Part shown: positions 1 to 12,360 of the stretch, in pieces | Layout: each line of letters begins with the position of its first letter | How positions within the stretch are numbered: the stretch's first letter is position 1 | Assembly (NCBI GenBank): GCA_036346405.1 | Contig: CM070563.1 | Span: forward strand, 27,031,600-27,095,599 | DNA from: Phyllostachys edulis | Lineage: Eukaryota; Streptophyta; Magnoliopsida; Poales; Poaceae | Direction of reading: 5' to 3' | DNA length: 64,000 nucleotides | Notes under the pieces: model-generated | The model's database searches: none | The model's input: only the letters and a program-made list of their open reading frames with translations | Told to the model about the DNA's origin: nothing | Program-made: the position numbers and the translations under genes

Positions 1-2
1 GC

Positions 3-416
3 TACTGTGTGCCAGGAAAGATCAGTGACCAATTCATGCTGAAAATCTAACATCTTCAACCAGTCTATGCAAGAAGTGAGGCAGTTGAAGAAAAGTTGGA
101 ACTCACTGCATTGAGGATAGCAGATGGGTAAAAAAGGTTCAGAGAATCCTCTCAACAAGGGGACTGCACTATCCACTAGATGCTGATCGGGATCACCCAC
201 CTCTGAAAAAACAACAGCAGACATCTGAGACTCTAAAGGAATGACCTCAGATTGATCTGTGTCTCCAGCAACCCCCTCAACACCAGCAACTTGTTCCCCC
301 AAGAGCTGATCAGCCGCAGTAGGTGCACCATCCGGCCTATCACCTCTCGGAAAGTTGGATTGAACTCTTGAAGCCGGAGTACGAACCGAATTAAGATCGA
401 ACCAGTTCTTGCTCTT
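3..416 (-). CDS. Unrecognised open frame, partial at the left edge
   Basis: A minus-strand frame stays open for about 138 codons from just after a TAA (417-419) to the left edge. The first third is rich in Ala, Gly, Asp and Val; the distal part is hydrophobic and Cys/Leu-rich, around PLLRGFSEPFLPICYPQC. No start codon is convincing, and the frame may be an exon whose upstream boundary lies near 416. I recognise no domain. It could be a host exon or part of a transposon protein. A shorter overlapping frame at 233-481 on the same strand is less plausible in composition. Confidence 0.25.
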
Positions 417-563
417 TTAAATATGTCATTTGTGAAGAGAAATTGGGAAAACCAGAGAAAACGACATATTTCGAATTCCAAGAGGAGTCTGGAATCAGGA
501 TCTGTCCAATCAGGTTAACGGATGGTCTAGAAGAAGCCCAATTCAAATTCGGATGGCCACACT

Positions 564-823
564 TAGGAGTGGAAAAAGCTCGTTAGTGGGTTCATTGGCT
601 CAGTTCAGAATTATTGTAATTACACTCATTAATTGGTCAAACATTGAAATGAGTCAATTTCTAATAAAACTGGTTTCGCTCTAGCTCGGCTCGGCTCGGC
701 TCGGCTTGTTAACTCGATTCTAAAAATACTTCCAAACTATAAATAAAATGATATTAAATCAAATTATGTAAATTTTGAGAAAAGCTCGATAAGACAAGGA
801 CTTGGCTCGATATCCACCCCTAG
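564..823. mobile_element. hAT-like MITE
   Basis: This 260-bp non-coding element has inverted ends TAGGAGTGGA (left) and, read from the other strand, TAGGGGTGGA (right). Both are typical of plant hAT elements. It is flanked by 8-bp direct repeats, GCCACACT (556-563) and GCCGCGCT (824-831), which match at six positions; both differences fit CpG decay. The interior holds GGCTC and AGCTCG repeats at about 680-705. It has no coding capacity. Confidence 0.7.
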
Positions 824-865
824 CCGCGCTCTCTTTTCCTTTCGCCCTTTCCTAATTTCAGTTGT

Positions 866-3800
866 TGTAACATCCCAAGTTTTGGAATGTTTTTGAAGCT
901 TTTAAAAATAAAAATAACCATTTGATTTTTCTTGGTTAAGTCCCAGCTTAATTTGAATTTTGAAAAATCAAATTAATTTAATGTGATTAATTTAAAGTTC
1001 AATTAAATTAAATTAAAGTTATTTTATTTGGGTTCCTTGAGTTCTAGAGAATTTTTGGGGTTTATTTGCTATTCCTTTGAGACTCGCCGCTGGTTCCTTT
1101 GTAAACTCCCTCGTTTCTGGCCTTTATAAGCAGCCACTTGCGTCCTTTTGTCCACCTCATCCACCTCTCCCAAAATCGTAAAGCTGTCGGCCCCGGTTTC
1201 GCCTTCTTCTCACCACAATTCGCCGAGAGCCCGCCGTCCGCCGAAGGTCTTCTCCATTGTGTTCACCGCCGTCTGACATCCTCCACCCAAGCCGTCTTCA
1301 CCGTTGAGTTCGTGGGCCCGTGTTCTACCCGGTGCTTCCATTATCTTCGCCCGAGCGTCACCGGACCGTCGCCTCCACCTTCCTCCTCAAAACCGGCCTC
1401 GCGACTACCACCTCGATCTCCTCATCGGTGAGCCCCCTCGCCCCTCCGAGTGCGTCTTCTCGGTTCCAGTGTGTCCTCCTCCATTCCCCTCCCTTCTCCC
1501 TCTCTCTCCGCCACCGAGATGCTCCGCCACCATCCTTCTCCTTCATCTCTGGCCACCTCCATCCCACCGCTGCTCCGGTCACCCTCTGGCCACCCCGAGG
1601 TGTTCTCCATGCTCCTCGTGCCGCCGCCGAGCTCATGCTCACCACCCTTCGCTCCGGGCGTCCTCGATTCACCGAAGTCACCGTGACCCCATGAGTTCCT
1701 CTTCGCCACCGTCTCACCGCTGCGCCGCCACTTTCCTTGGCACCCTCTTCTCCCTAGCGACCCATTTTTGCCCTTCGCTAGAGCTTCCCCGCCGCCGCTC
1801 GCCACCAACGACATGCGCCCGTGCCGTCGTCTACCTCCCTGTTTTCCTTCTCTGTAACTTCCTCTCTCTCTTACATGTGGGTCTCAGTTGTCATCCTCTC
1901 CCTCTATTCTTTCTCTCCAGCTACCTAGGTCCCACATGTCAACCAGCTTTGTGCCTCTCTCACTTACATGTGGACCCCACCTGTCAGTATCCATTTTATT
2001 TTCTTTTTCTTTTCAGCCGAAGGAATATTCCAGATAATATTATTCCCTCTCTCTCTTTTTCTTTTCCGACAAATCTTTCGAGAATCCGTTCTCCTTCGTC
2101 CGAATTCCAATTCAGTCCGTTCAAATTCCTAAATTCATCTAAAATTGAGCTATTTCTTTTAGAGTTGGTTTTTATATTTTTGGATTTTATTTTAATTTAT
2201 TTTGGATTTATTTATGCTTCGCCTGTTGTTTTCTCTCTCGTTAGACGATTTGTTTCAAGGAGCAAGATCAGAAGCAAGTTTCGAAGATCCAAGTGTGGTA
2301 ATTGAGCAAAGCCAAGGCAAATCTTAGTCCTTTGATCATATTGAACCTATGATTTCAAAAGTATCTTTTCTATACCAAATTGCATGCTATCTTTATATCA
2401 ACTGTTTTGGGAATAGTTAATCACATATTTGTCATTATGCATCATCCATTGAATATTTGAATACCATGAATCACTTGTCACCATAGGATGGTCATTATAT
2501 CATTTGGACATAATTGTATCACCAACATGGGTATCGTAGAGATGCTTAGTCATGCTTAGTTACGATGGGCTCATGATCATATGTTCGATAATATTACATT
2601 TGACTAATGAGATATGGAATTGTGGCGAGTAGCCACTATTGTTAAAATTTGTGCAAAATAATTTCCGCTCAAGCGAGTGATCGTGAAGTAAAGGGGGATT
2701 GGTTAGTGCATTGTGGGTTGTGATAGACCCGTCTGAGTAACTTGTCAAGGGCTTAATCTTGTGCGCCATTGAAATGTGCCTTATCGTATAAGCACATGTC
2801 CAGTATGGGATAGACCTGGCTAACTAATTAGCATTGTCTCAATTTTGGTTCTGTCTTGGAAGCGTGAGTTGTGGGATAGATGTATACTCACAATGGCACA
2901 AGAGAGGGGCTCTGTCTGGTCGGAAAGACATTCAATGATGATACTTTAGCGGGCAGAATTGGGTTAAGAAGGAGCTTTATAAGGGCCTTGTGATGATCAC
3001 TTAGTCGCACAACTATAGAAGTGTGGTCAGACACTTTGAGTTGATTTATCTCTTGTGGGCAAAGCTGTACATCCTCTGCAGAGTTAAAACTGTTTAAACA
3101 ACCGTGTTCGTGGTCATGGACATGCTCGAGGATTTCACACGAGAGGTAGAGTTTCTTTATAAAAATCCATCAGAGTGTGAATGGGAAGTTCACTTAGTGA
3201 ATATGATGTTCGCTTCGTGAATAGGGAATTCACTCGGTGGGTTGTGTTGGAAGGTGAATGTGGAGTTCACTTGGTGAATATAATGTTCACTTGGTGGATG
3301 GGATGTTCACTAGGTGATTTGGTTGGGAAGTGAATGGGAAGTTCATTGGTTGATTTCAAAGAAAACAGTTTACTTTATTTACTTATTGTCTTTTAAATTA
3401 TGCATTTCAATCTATTTACCGTATTTACTGTCAATACTGCTTTCTGCAAAAGAACCATACAACTAATCCTTAGTTCAAGCCTTGCATAAATATTAATTGC
3501 ATATTGTTTCCCTATGACTTATTGAGTGCTTTATATACTCACAACTTTAAGTTTTGCTGTTCAGTTGAAGAATATCAAGCTACTCAAGAGTTCTACGAAT
3601 AGGAGTTTTATGAAGACTTTGCGAATTAGAATGTGTTCTCCACTCGATTGCCTGTGGGTATGTCGATTGGTCTTTCCAAGTTTTCCTGTTCCGCTACCAG
3701 AGTTTATTTATTTCTTTAGCCCTACGTGGTAAGTTAAGTAACCATAAGGTCCAGTTATTATTACTATTTGTTAATTTGAGATCTTTTTGGTTAAATCGAT

Positions 3801-3905
3801 AAATTGATGGTATTTCATCAACGTTTTTTATGTGAGCTAGCTACTAATCTAGAACTAGTTCAGAACACACGTAGGGTTTCGGATGTGTAAATCCAGGTCC
3901 CGACA
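866..3905 (+). mobile_element. Solo gypsy-type long LTR (S0)
   Basis: The segment opens with TGTAACATCCCAAG and ends CCCGACA, as expected for an LTR. It is related to the LTRs of the G1 element further right: both share a promoter-proximal TATA region, a TATTTATTTAGG-type pyrimidine/AT tract, and the tail motif GATTGCCTGTGGG (about 3647). No primer site, PPT or gag/pol flanks it, so it is best read as a solo LTR. The presumed target duplication is poor (GTTGT at 861-865 versus GGGGT at 3906-3910). Several long frames at 1138-2305 lie wholly inside this GC- and pyrimidine-rich LTR and look non-coding. Confidence 0.72.
1124..1129 (+). promoter_or_regulatory. TATA-like motif of solo LTR S0
   Basis: TTATAA lies in the context CCTTTATAAGCAGCC, at the position matching the ATAAAAGCCTGAG promoter of the related G1 LTR. 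A GC-rich leader follows. Promoter function is inferred from position only. Confidence 0.4.
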
Positions 3906-5416
3906 GGGGTGAATAGTCTTTTCTAAAAATCTCTAAGGCTAAAACCGATTTCTAACGCGGAAGTGAAAATCAATTCAATTTTCCACAATTAAAGCGCAAA
4001 GAATCTAGTTTCCCTTAAGTGCACCAACACTCTCAGTCTAAGTTAAGGTTTGCAATCCTAGTTTAATATACAATCAATTTAATTCTAGGAATGTAAATTG
4101 CACAGAGTAAATCACAAGCGAGCAAAACACAATGGCACAAGGATGTTTTACCGTGGTATTCGGAGACTTACTAGTCTCCCCTAATTCACGTTGAGGTAAG
4201 CCAAAACAAATTGGACTGGCTCCATGAATTAAACCAACACCTCCTAGGTAAGCCCAAACGAATTGGATCAGTTCACAACTTGAACCAACACCTCGATCCA
4301 CTTGGGGTTGCTCCTCCTCCACTCCAGATATGGCGAGCACCACAACACTCACAAACAAGTTGGGCCTTCTCACAAGCTTCTTGACAAGATCACCGGACCA
4401 GAATGTCTACACATCGTCTAAGCATCGACAAACACCAAGAGTAATAATCTAAGCCTTTTGCTTGACTCTCACCAAGAGCAACACGTGCATAATTGGATGC
4501 TCAATCTAATTCTAGTTGCAACACATGCAACTAGAACCTCTTCCTTTGATCACAAGGTGCAACACTTATACAATTGAATGAAGAAGCTCATACTAGCTCA
4601 AGAGAGTAAAATGGGATATCAAAGGTTGCCTCCCAACCGGTCATGGTGGGTATTTATAGCCCACACACCAAAAGTTAGCCGTTAGAGGCTAAAAGGGCTG
4701 AAAAACAGTGAAACCCAGCCTGACCGTCAACCAACGGCTGATCAGATCGGGCTACAGTGCAAAGGCTATAAAACTACCCGTTACAGATAATTCCCGGTCA
4801 GATCTCCCTCATAGGGTCCGGTCTAACCGAACCCCGATCAGTCCGGACCGGTTAGATCGGACTTCTGGGAGGAAGAAAACTAAAAAATATGCCATCTGGA
4901 AAAGGTTGACCGGCCTTATAAAGGTGGTCAGACCGGACTTCCGGTCAGTCCGGGCCTGAATTTCAGCATAGGTGACACTCGAAAAATGGTCATAACTTTT
5001 GACTCCGATGTTGGAATTGAGTGATCTTGGGCTTCACAAAAAGCTTATTCAGAGAGCTACACAACCCATCTGTTTGATTGATCTCAAACGCATTTGATCA
5101 AATCAAAAAGCACAACTCCAAAGAGCCAACACATGGCCCAAGTCCAAGAAAAGTGCAACGAGCAATCTTAGACCATGCCAAGGAACGATACATGAACTTC
5201 AACAATTTGCAAAATAGATTTGCAAACTTTAGTATCATGCCACAAGGAGTAGGTGCATGGACTTCAACCATTTGCAAATTATAGTCTCATGCTACAAAGA
5301 GTTAATACATCAGGTTCAACTATTTGCAAAACACATTCGCAAACAATAGTATCACGCCTAGAAGAGCTAGAGCAAACGAGATTGAGCTATCAACATATGA
5401 TGAGACTCAAGCTACT
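3906..5416. repeat. Unclassified dispersed repeat R1, left part
   Basis: This AT-rich non-coding segment begins GGGGTGAATAGTC. It contains a GACCGG/TCAGACCGG-rich tract (about 4780-4960) and short tandem-like passages around ATTTGCAAA (5190-5345). It is interrupted at 5416 by a solo LTR and resumes at 25791 after the whole of stack A, because the 5-bp sequence CTACT is present on both sides. I recognise the layout as a common grass repeat but cannot assign a superfamily. The open frames inside it are short and lack domains. Confidence 0.5.
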
Positions 5417-7223
5417 TGTCGGGACCCCGCGTAGCAACCTCGGGACCCTCTGTGCATTCCGAGCTAGTCCCATGATCAGTAGCTAGCTCACATAGTTTCA
5501 ACATTGAAGTAATCAAAACCATACAACAAGCTATAGAAGAATCAAACAAATTAATATTAATAAAGGCAAAAGACCTTATGGTCAATGTTTTTACAGAGCT
5601 GCCCCGCAGGGCTTACAACACAAGAGAGAGATCGCAACGGAAAGCCAAAACACATGTGGAAGCCATTCGACATTCCCATAGGCAATCGAGTGGAGGACGT
5701 CTCCTAGCATGCCTGGTCGTCGAAGACCTTATCTTCAAAGAGGTCGGAGCTCCCTGGGTCCTCTTCTGTGACTGATCAACCAGAGGCATAAAGTCGTGAG
5801 TACTTTGAATGTACTCAACAAGTCGTAGGGAAATGTATGCAAATAGTATTTATGCTAGGCTTAACAAGGATAGCTTTATGGTTACTTTGCAGAAAGCAGC
5901 ATTTACTGGAAATACAATAAATAGATTACAAAGCACAAGTTGAAAGACTAATACATAAGTAATCAAGTTCCTTTGAAACACCTCATGAACACCCTGTTCA
6001 CTTCCGAGACCATTTGTGAACACCCTGTTCACTGCCCAGACCACTTGAGACCAACCAAGACCATATTTTGAAAAAAAATCTACCCCTTGCATGAAATCAC
6101 CAGGTATTGTCCATAACCGGGGACACGACTATTCGAATAGTTTTACACTTTGTAGAGGTTGTACAGCTTAACCCACAAGACACGACTTCTCTAGATGGTT
6201 GGGCACCCGTCGATGCCCCTGCTCACTTCCTTAGGTAAGCAGTCTAGAGCACGTGACAAGACTTTTACAAAGCTCTGTGTTGACAAGGTTCCCCTCGCTA
6301 AGGTTTCGCCTTCCTGACCCCCTCTTGCGCCAAGTGTGAGTGTCTAACACAGGTCTAACACTTCCACCAAAACAGAACCGAACCAAAACATTGCTAATTA
6401 GTTGGCCAGGTCCACCCCATAAATGAACTTGTGATTGCACGGTATGACCCAGATTAATGGCTTGCAAGGTTAAGTCCTTAGAGACTACTCAAGCGAGACA
6501 TCCACATCCCAATGTGCTTTCTGCACCCCCTTTACTGCACGATCACTCGCCCGAGTATAAAATATTTTGCGTTCAACCTGACCAAATGACCACCCTAGTC
6601 ATGGCACAACATCTTTTAATCAACAGTGGTCGCGCCACAATTCCATATATCATTAAGTCAAATTCATAATCATTGAAACATGTGATCGAGAGACATCACA
6701 TAACTAAAGCATGTCTAAACAATATACGCACCCAAGTTGGTATCACAAAGAGGTCCAACTAAGATTATCCAACCTATGGTGTCCAAGGGTACATGTCAAC
6801 ATGTAAAACACAAGTGTTCAAGGAGTCATACTGTCGAGTAGGTATTTAGCTATTTTCCAAACCATTTTTATACAATTAGCCATGCATGTTGGTATAAAAC
6901 AAAGTAATTTTGCAAACTGGGTACGACATGATCAAAGGTCTACGACTTGCCTTCGTTCAAGAGCTGAGGTTCTTTGGTAGAGGTTGTCGGGTCCAAGAAC
7001 TCTTCAGAGAAGCCGGAATTTACACGTGCAAAAAGAGCCAAATAAATACAACAAATCCAAATAAAAACCAAAACTACCAAACTAGAACCAAAAGAAAGGC
7101 ACTGGAATATATGAAGAGGAGGTCCTGAGGAGGAGGTCCAAAGGAAGAGGTCCTCCGAAGGATACGACTACTCAACATGGTCGTGAGAGCAAAAGGGGAA
7201 TAGGGCACGAAGATACTCACCAG

Positions 7224-7251
<28 letters not shown>
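7224..7251. repeat. (GA)n microsatellite in S1
   Basis: A pure GA run of about 28 bp. It is the inverted counterpart of the CT tracts at 12361-12394 and 23684-23714, so it is a conserved feature of this LTR family, just downstream of the promoter. Confidence 0.85.
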
Positions 7252-7255
<4 letters not shown>

Positions 7256-7734
7256 AGAAGACAAGGGGAGGACGGAGAACGGTGCGGGCGCTCCGGTGAA
7301 CTCTTTGGCAGCGAGATGGTCGAAGACGACGTAGGCTCCAACGGGCTCCTTGGTGACGGGGAGGCGACAGCGCGGCTTTAGTGGACTCATTGGCGACGAA
7401 ACTTCAAGCACGGTGAAACTGGCAAGAGCAAGAGAGTTGGGTGAGGAAAAAGGAGATGAAGTAGAGCTGCTCAGGCTTTTATAGCCAGAGAAAACGGGGA
7501 GAGTCAGTGAGAGACTCAAAGGCGCACGAGTTCAAGGTTAGGTGAAGGAGGAGATGGAGGCAGGTAGGGAGGGGACAAGAGGGGGAACGGGTACTGCAGA
7601 AGCAACAACATTTAATACGACAAAATGGCATTTAATACGCTAGGACATTTACATCAGTACTGATGCGACGGAAGGAGGAAAAAGGTGATCAGGACTAATA
7701 GGTGGGGCCAGTCAAAACATGGGAGGGTGGTCCA

Positions 7735-8085
7735 ACCAAGAGGGAGGTTGTGACCAAAGGGGAGGTCGTAACCCAAGGGGAGGTCGTGATCCAAGGGGAG
7801 ATCGTGACCAAAGAGGAGGTCGAGACCAGACTCTAGGACCACTCGGGAGGTCTCCCAGAACCACCCAGGAGGTCTTAGGCAGGGGGTCCAAGCGAGAGGA
7901 GGTGCGGACAAAGGAGAGGTCAAACAAGAGGAGGTCCAAGCGAGAGGAGGTGCTGAGGGGGAGGTCCAAGCGAGAGGAGGTCTAGGCGAGGGAGGTCTAA
8001 ATGAAAGGGAGGCACAGACGGAGGGAGGTCCAAGCGAAGGAGGTGCAGACGAGAGGAAGGTCCAAGCGAAGGGAGGTCTAACACT
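7735..8085. repeat. Minisatellite block in S1
   Basis: About five copies of an 18-bp unit resembling GGAGGTCGTGACCCAAGG (7740-7830) are followed by about nine degenerate copies of a roughly 20-bp unit around GAGGTCCAAGCGAGAGGAG. It sits in the same part of the LTR as the 35-bp minisatellite in G1. The open frames here are artefacts of the repeat. Confidence 0.75.
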
Positions 8086-8439
8086 CGAGAACTCCAGCAC
8101 ACTCAAAGCGAACCGAATCAAAATTAATTGAAGTTGGATTTAGTCATTTTAAACACTTCAAATTCTAAAATCTCAAGTTAAGCTTTTGAACTTCAACAAA
8201 ACCAAATGGTTATTTTTATTTTGAAAACTCAAAAAACTGTAACATCCCAAATTTTCTGGGTTTTCTGAGATTTTCAAAAATAAAAAAACTGTTTGGTTTT
8301 GTTGAATTGCTCAAGCTTAACTTGAAGATTTTGGTAATTTGCAGCGATTTAATATGAATTAATCCAACTTCAACTAATCCAAAGTTCGATTTCTCCGAGT
8401 TCTTTGGATTTCTCGGTGTTGAAATCCCTTCCTCTGTTC

Positions 8440-9003
8440 GCTCCTACCCTCCCCCTCAGTCCAGACCTCCCTCTCATTTGGACCTCCCCTCGATCCAGAC
8501 CTCCTCTCGTTTGGACCTCCCCTCATCCAGATCTCCCTCTCGTTTGGACCTCCCCTCTGCGAGACCTCCCTCTCGTTTGGACCTCCCCTCATCCAGATCT
8601 CCCTCGTTTGGACCTCCCCCTCCGTCCAGACCTCCCTCTCGTTTGGACCCCCCCGCCTCCATCCAGACCTCCCTCACATTTGGACCTCCCCCTCAGTCCA
8701 GACCTCCCACTCGTTTGGACCTCCCCCTCAGTCTAGACCTCCCTCTCGTTTGGACCGCCCCCTCAGTCCAGACCACCCTCTCGTTTGGACCTCCCCCTCA
8801 GTCCAGACCTCCCTCTCGTTTGGACCTCCCCTCGATCTAGACCTCTCTCTCATTTGGACTTCCCCCTCAGTCCAGACCTCCCTCTCGTTTGGACCTCCCC
8901 CTCCGTCCAGACCTTCCTCTCGTTTGGACCTCCCTCTCAGTCCAGACCTCCCTCTCGTTTGGACCTCCCCCTCAGTCCAGACATCCCTCTCGTTTGGACC
9001 TCC
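8440..9003. repeat. 35-bp minisatellite, about 16 copies, in the G1 5' LTR
   Basis: Tandem units of about 35 bp are built from the parts CCTCCCCCTCAGTCCAGA and CCTCCCTCTCGTTTGGA. Only two to three copies occur at the matching place in the 3' LTR (about 23024-23112). Several overlapping frames rich in DLPLVWTS-type repeats arise from it on both strands and are not genes. C1 is inserted in the last unit. Confidence 0.9.
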
Positions 9004-9365
9004 CACTACTATAGAAAAGGCCTTCACAGACGGTTCAAAAACATCATCAGCGGTTTCGTGAGCCATCGAGTTTATGGATCGATGATGACATGAGGTCATC
9101 ACGATGCGATTTTTGAAATGCATGATGTATGCTATCATAAACGATTATTAACTTCGAGGCTATGCGTAATATATGACTATCACAGCACGGTTACGTGTTG
9201 AACCGTCTATGATATATGACTATCACGAGCGGTTCGTGTTGAGCAAATGCGTGATGAATATCTATCACGGACGTCTATCTATCACAAGCGATTAAGTAAC
9301 ACGAACCGTGCTGTGATATATAAATAAAACATCAAGCAATGGCTACTTGTGCCTTTAAAACCGGC

Positions 9366-9369
<4 letters not shown>

Positions 9370-9446
<77 letters not shown>
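9370..9446. repeat. (TA)n microsatellite in C1
   Basis: A nearly pure AT run. Comparable TA tracts occur at the same distance from the end of C3 (39670-39779) and, shorter, in C2 (about 21440-21465), so it is a family feature. The YIYIYI-type frames it generates are not coding. Confidence 0.9.
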
Positions 9447-9450
<4 letters not shown>

Positions 9451-9992
9451 CATCGTTTGTAGTCTCCGGCCACTTTAGGAAGTCGTGAGGGAGGATGATA
9501 CAACTACCACGGGTAACCTCTCATCGAGCCTGCAAATTCATGAAGTGAAATTTGCAAGAGAAGGCGTGGACATACAATTACCCCGGATGTAAATCGATAG
9601 GTAATTGGACTTGACATCAAGAAATGGCTGGTTGCTGATACATGAAGCCGGTTTTAAAGGCACAAGCAGCCACTGCTTGGAGGTTTTATAGAGAAGAGAT
9701 GAGGAATAGATTGGTAGGGCGATATCGTACCTGGGGCGCAAGGGAGGAGAACTTGACACAGGACACAAATATGAAAAGTTAATTGCAGCCAAGCCCCATC
9801 CGAACCACATCGATCCCATGTAAGCTAACCAAGCACAAATAACCGACATCAATAACCCTCAGTACCCATCAGAGAGCATTAACCAAACCCACCATTTTCC
9901 CCCATTCATTTTTGTCAATCTGAACCCACAGCATGAACTAAGCAAGATGCACAGAATGCACATACACCAATAGCCCTCGGTTTACATCATAG

Positions 9993-10133
9993 AGCAAGGG
10001 GACTATTAATATGAACTAATTATCAATTCAATTTCAGCATAAGACTATTAACATCATTACATCACAGAGCAAGGGGACTATTAATATGAACTAATTATCA
10101 ATTCAATTTCAGCATAAGACTATTAACATCATT
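9993..10133. repeat. 76-bp tandem repeat, two copies, in C1
   Basis: Two direct copies of a unit that starts GCAAGGGGACTATTAAT and contains AACTAATTATCAATTC. The same unit is tandemly repeated in C2 (five copies, opposite strand) and C3 (four copies). Confidence 0.88.
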
Positions 10134-12133
10134 GAGCAGTTCAAACCCGGCCACCACACCAGTAGTAGAGAGGGAGTAAGGTAGGGTGATACCTCAGTAC
10201 AGCGCAACCACGGTGGCGACCCCACCACCAGCACAACCCTCATCCATCTCCTTCACCTTGCATAAATCACACAAACATCAGGACACAACTTAAGGCTCAA
10301 GCATAAAAATCAAACTCAACAAAAGACATTAAGCTAACAGATCTAGAGGAGAATAGAGGGAGGATGGGGAAAGCAAAGCCAAGGGGCCACGGCCCGAGCG
10401 CAGGAGGCCGAGCAGGAGAACCAAGACATGGCAGTGTAGGCGACATGCGGGGCCAAGCCCAGTGGCTTGGGTGGCGGCGTCACCGTAGTTGTAGCACGAC
10501 CCTGAAACTACGCAAGACACTACTATTGTACGAGTGTCTTGGGCGGTAGTGTCTTATGCGGTCTGAGTGGTGTCTGGCCGGTGGCGGCAGCGGACGGTCG
10601 GGTGGCGGCGTCGAGGTGGGAGAGCAGACGAGAGTAAATCTTGTTGGGAAGTGACGAGTTAGGGCGGGCGCAAACCCTAGCGGCTGGGAGTGGCGAGAGT
10701 TAGAGGCGAGAGCAAACCCGGCAAGGGCTCCTACTAATAAAGAGACTTATCATGAGCGGTTCTATTATGGAACCGTCGTGATAATTATCACGACGGTTCC
10801 ATAATGGAACCGCTCGTGATATGTCACTATATCAAGCGGTTCCATAATAGAACCGTGCGTGAAATGGTTTTTCTCAAGTATATTTATCTTGTATATACAC
10901 TTACATGACATGAAGAAATTACATGTTTATATGTCAATTTTTCATTTAAATCTTCTGAAAATTTGCTTTAACTATATATATATATATATATAGTAATAAT
11001 TCAACATATAATTAATATAGTAACTTCACCTCCAAACTTTTTTTTTCATTTTGGAATTTTCATATGGCCAAGCAGCGTGGCGTTAAACTTAAAAAGATTA
11101 AAAAAAGTAGAAACCTATAAATAAATAAAGTTTTTCTAGTGGCGGAGGTAGGCTGCTATCTCCGTCTTCAATACTTCATAAGCGATGGCGTCGGTATCGT
11201 CACGGTTCACGATCATCGTGACGAAGCTGAAATGAGTCCACCCATCGATCGTTCATTGAGTGTCTCGAAGACCCTCGGATTGTTGAACCAAGAAGAATTG
11301 AGCCCATAGGCTCTCTTCCCTTCTTGAGGTCACGGCACGGTTAAAGCGGATGCGGCGAAGAGCGCGGCGGCGAAAAACTCATCGGGCTTCAGCGGGAGTT
11401 ATGTAGCGATATTATCACGAGCGGTTATAACAAAAACCGTCGTGATATGTAGTAATATCACGAGCGGTTATTGTTAAGAACCGTCAGCGATGTTTCCTGA
11501 CGGTTCTTTGTTGAAAACCGTTTATGCGATATGTAGAATTATCACGAGCGGTTATTAAGAACCGCGAAATGCGTGATGTTCCTGACGGTTTTAGCTATGA
11601 ACCGTGCGTGATATTACCTCTTCATAGAGCGGTTTTAGTGCGGCCCGATAACAGAGGCGGTCTCTAAACCAAAACCGTCTGTGATTGCATGTAATACAGA
11701 TGGTTTTGGTCAACTGTCTGTGATGAGGCGTCCAGTATTAGCCTTTTTGTAGTAGTGTCCCTCTCGTCCAAGACCTCCGGGTGGTCCTGGAGACTTGTCA
11801 TGACCACCCCTCAGGTCACGCCCACCCCTTGGGTCACGACCACCCCTTGGGTCACGACTTCCTCCTTGGTCTCGACCTCCCCTTTGGTTGGACCACCCTT
11901 CTAAGTTTTGGTGGCCCCACTGTCGACTCTGTTCTGTATTCTTCCTCCAGTCGTCCTTCTTGCGCAAAGGTCGTGAAATTAAATGATCTTTGTGTCACAT
12001 TAAATGTTGTCTTTTCTACAGTACTCGTTTCCCCCTCTTGTCTCCTCTCAGACCTGCTCCCATCTCCTCCTTCACCTACCCTTGATCACGTGTACTTCAG
12101 AGTCTCTCAGCTGCTCTTCCCGTCCTCCCCGAC

Positions 12134-12140
12134 TATAAAA
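12134..12140 (+). promoter_or_regulatory. TATA box of the G1 5' LTR
   Basis: TATAAAA lies in the context GACTATAAAAGCCTGAGC. The same motif recurs in the 3' LTR (23468-23474) and inverted in S1. It probably marks the U3/R boundary; the transcription start itself cannot be read from sequence. Confidence 0.65.
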
Positions 12141-12359
12141 GCCTGAGCAACCCCCTCTCATCACCTTTCCTCACCCAATTATCTTGCTCTCACCTAGCTT
12201 CTGAGTGCTTGAAGTTTCGCCAAGAAGTTCACTAGAGCCGTGCCGTCGCCTGCTCGTCGCCAAGGAGTGGCCAGAGCTGCGCCACCTTCGACCACCTCGC
12301 CACCGAAGAGTTCACCAGAGCGCCTGCGCCGTTCGTCGTCCCCCTCCAGCCTTCTCCAG

Positions 12360-12360
<1 letters not shown>

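Larger units (their letters stand above)
5417..8237 (-). mobile_element. Solo gypsy LTR S1, minus strand, main part
   Basis: This is the reverse complement of a G1-family LTR. On the plus strand it begins TGTCGGGACCCC and carries the inverted promoter TTTTATA (7477-7483), the inverted CT tract and the inverted region matching 13.5-14.3 kb of G1. Its last 22 bases were displaced to 25764-25785 by insertion of G1. Once G1 is removed the LTR is bounded by perfect 5-bp duplications CTACT (5412-5416 and 25786-25790). No internal region is present, so recombination between the original LTRs probably left this solo copy. Confidence 0.85.
9004..11757 (+). mobile_element. Non-autonomous CACTA element C1
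   Basis: The ends are CACTACTATAGAAAAGG (left) and CCTTTTTGTAGTAGTG (right), flanked by a 3-bp duplication TCC (9001-9003, 11758-11760), the hallmark of CACTA transposons. Both ends carry arrays of an ATCAC(A)GACGGTT-type motif in both orientations; a third cluster lies inside at 10738-10865. It also has a TA tract (9370-9446), two copies of a 76-bp unit and a GC-rich module (10330-10720). No transposase reading frame is present, so it is presumably mobilised in trans. Confidence 0.93.

Noticed and set aside
1304..2305. 333-codon open frame, the longest in the window
   Set aside because: It lies inside the S0 LTR. Its composition is Ser/Pro/Leu/Arg low complexity, other frames are open in the same place, and no domain is recognisable.
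866..3905. S0 as one end of a full retrotransposon with R1 as its interior
   Set aside because: No primer site follows 3905, R1 has no gag or pol, and no matching plus-strand LTR closes the unit.
8440..9003. CRISPR-like array of regular repeats
   Set aside because: The units are contiguous with no unique spacers, in a plant LTR; it is a minisatellite.
8374..9138. Several overlapping frames of 60-136 codons on both strands
   Set aside because: All come from the 35-bp minisatellite, whose unit is open in most frames.
9282..9503. YIYIYI repeat protein frames here and at 39597-39823, 55302-55508, 55537-55855
   Set aside because: They are translations of TA and ACAT microsatellites.
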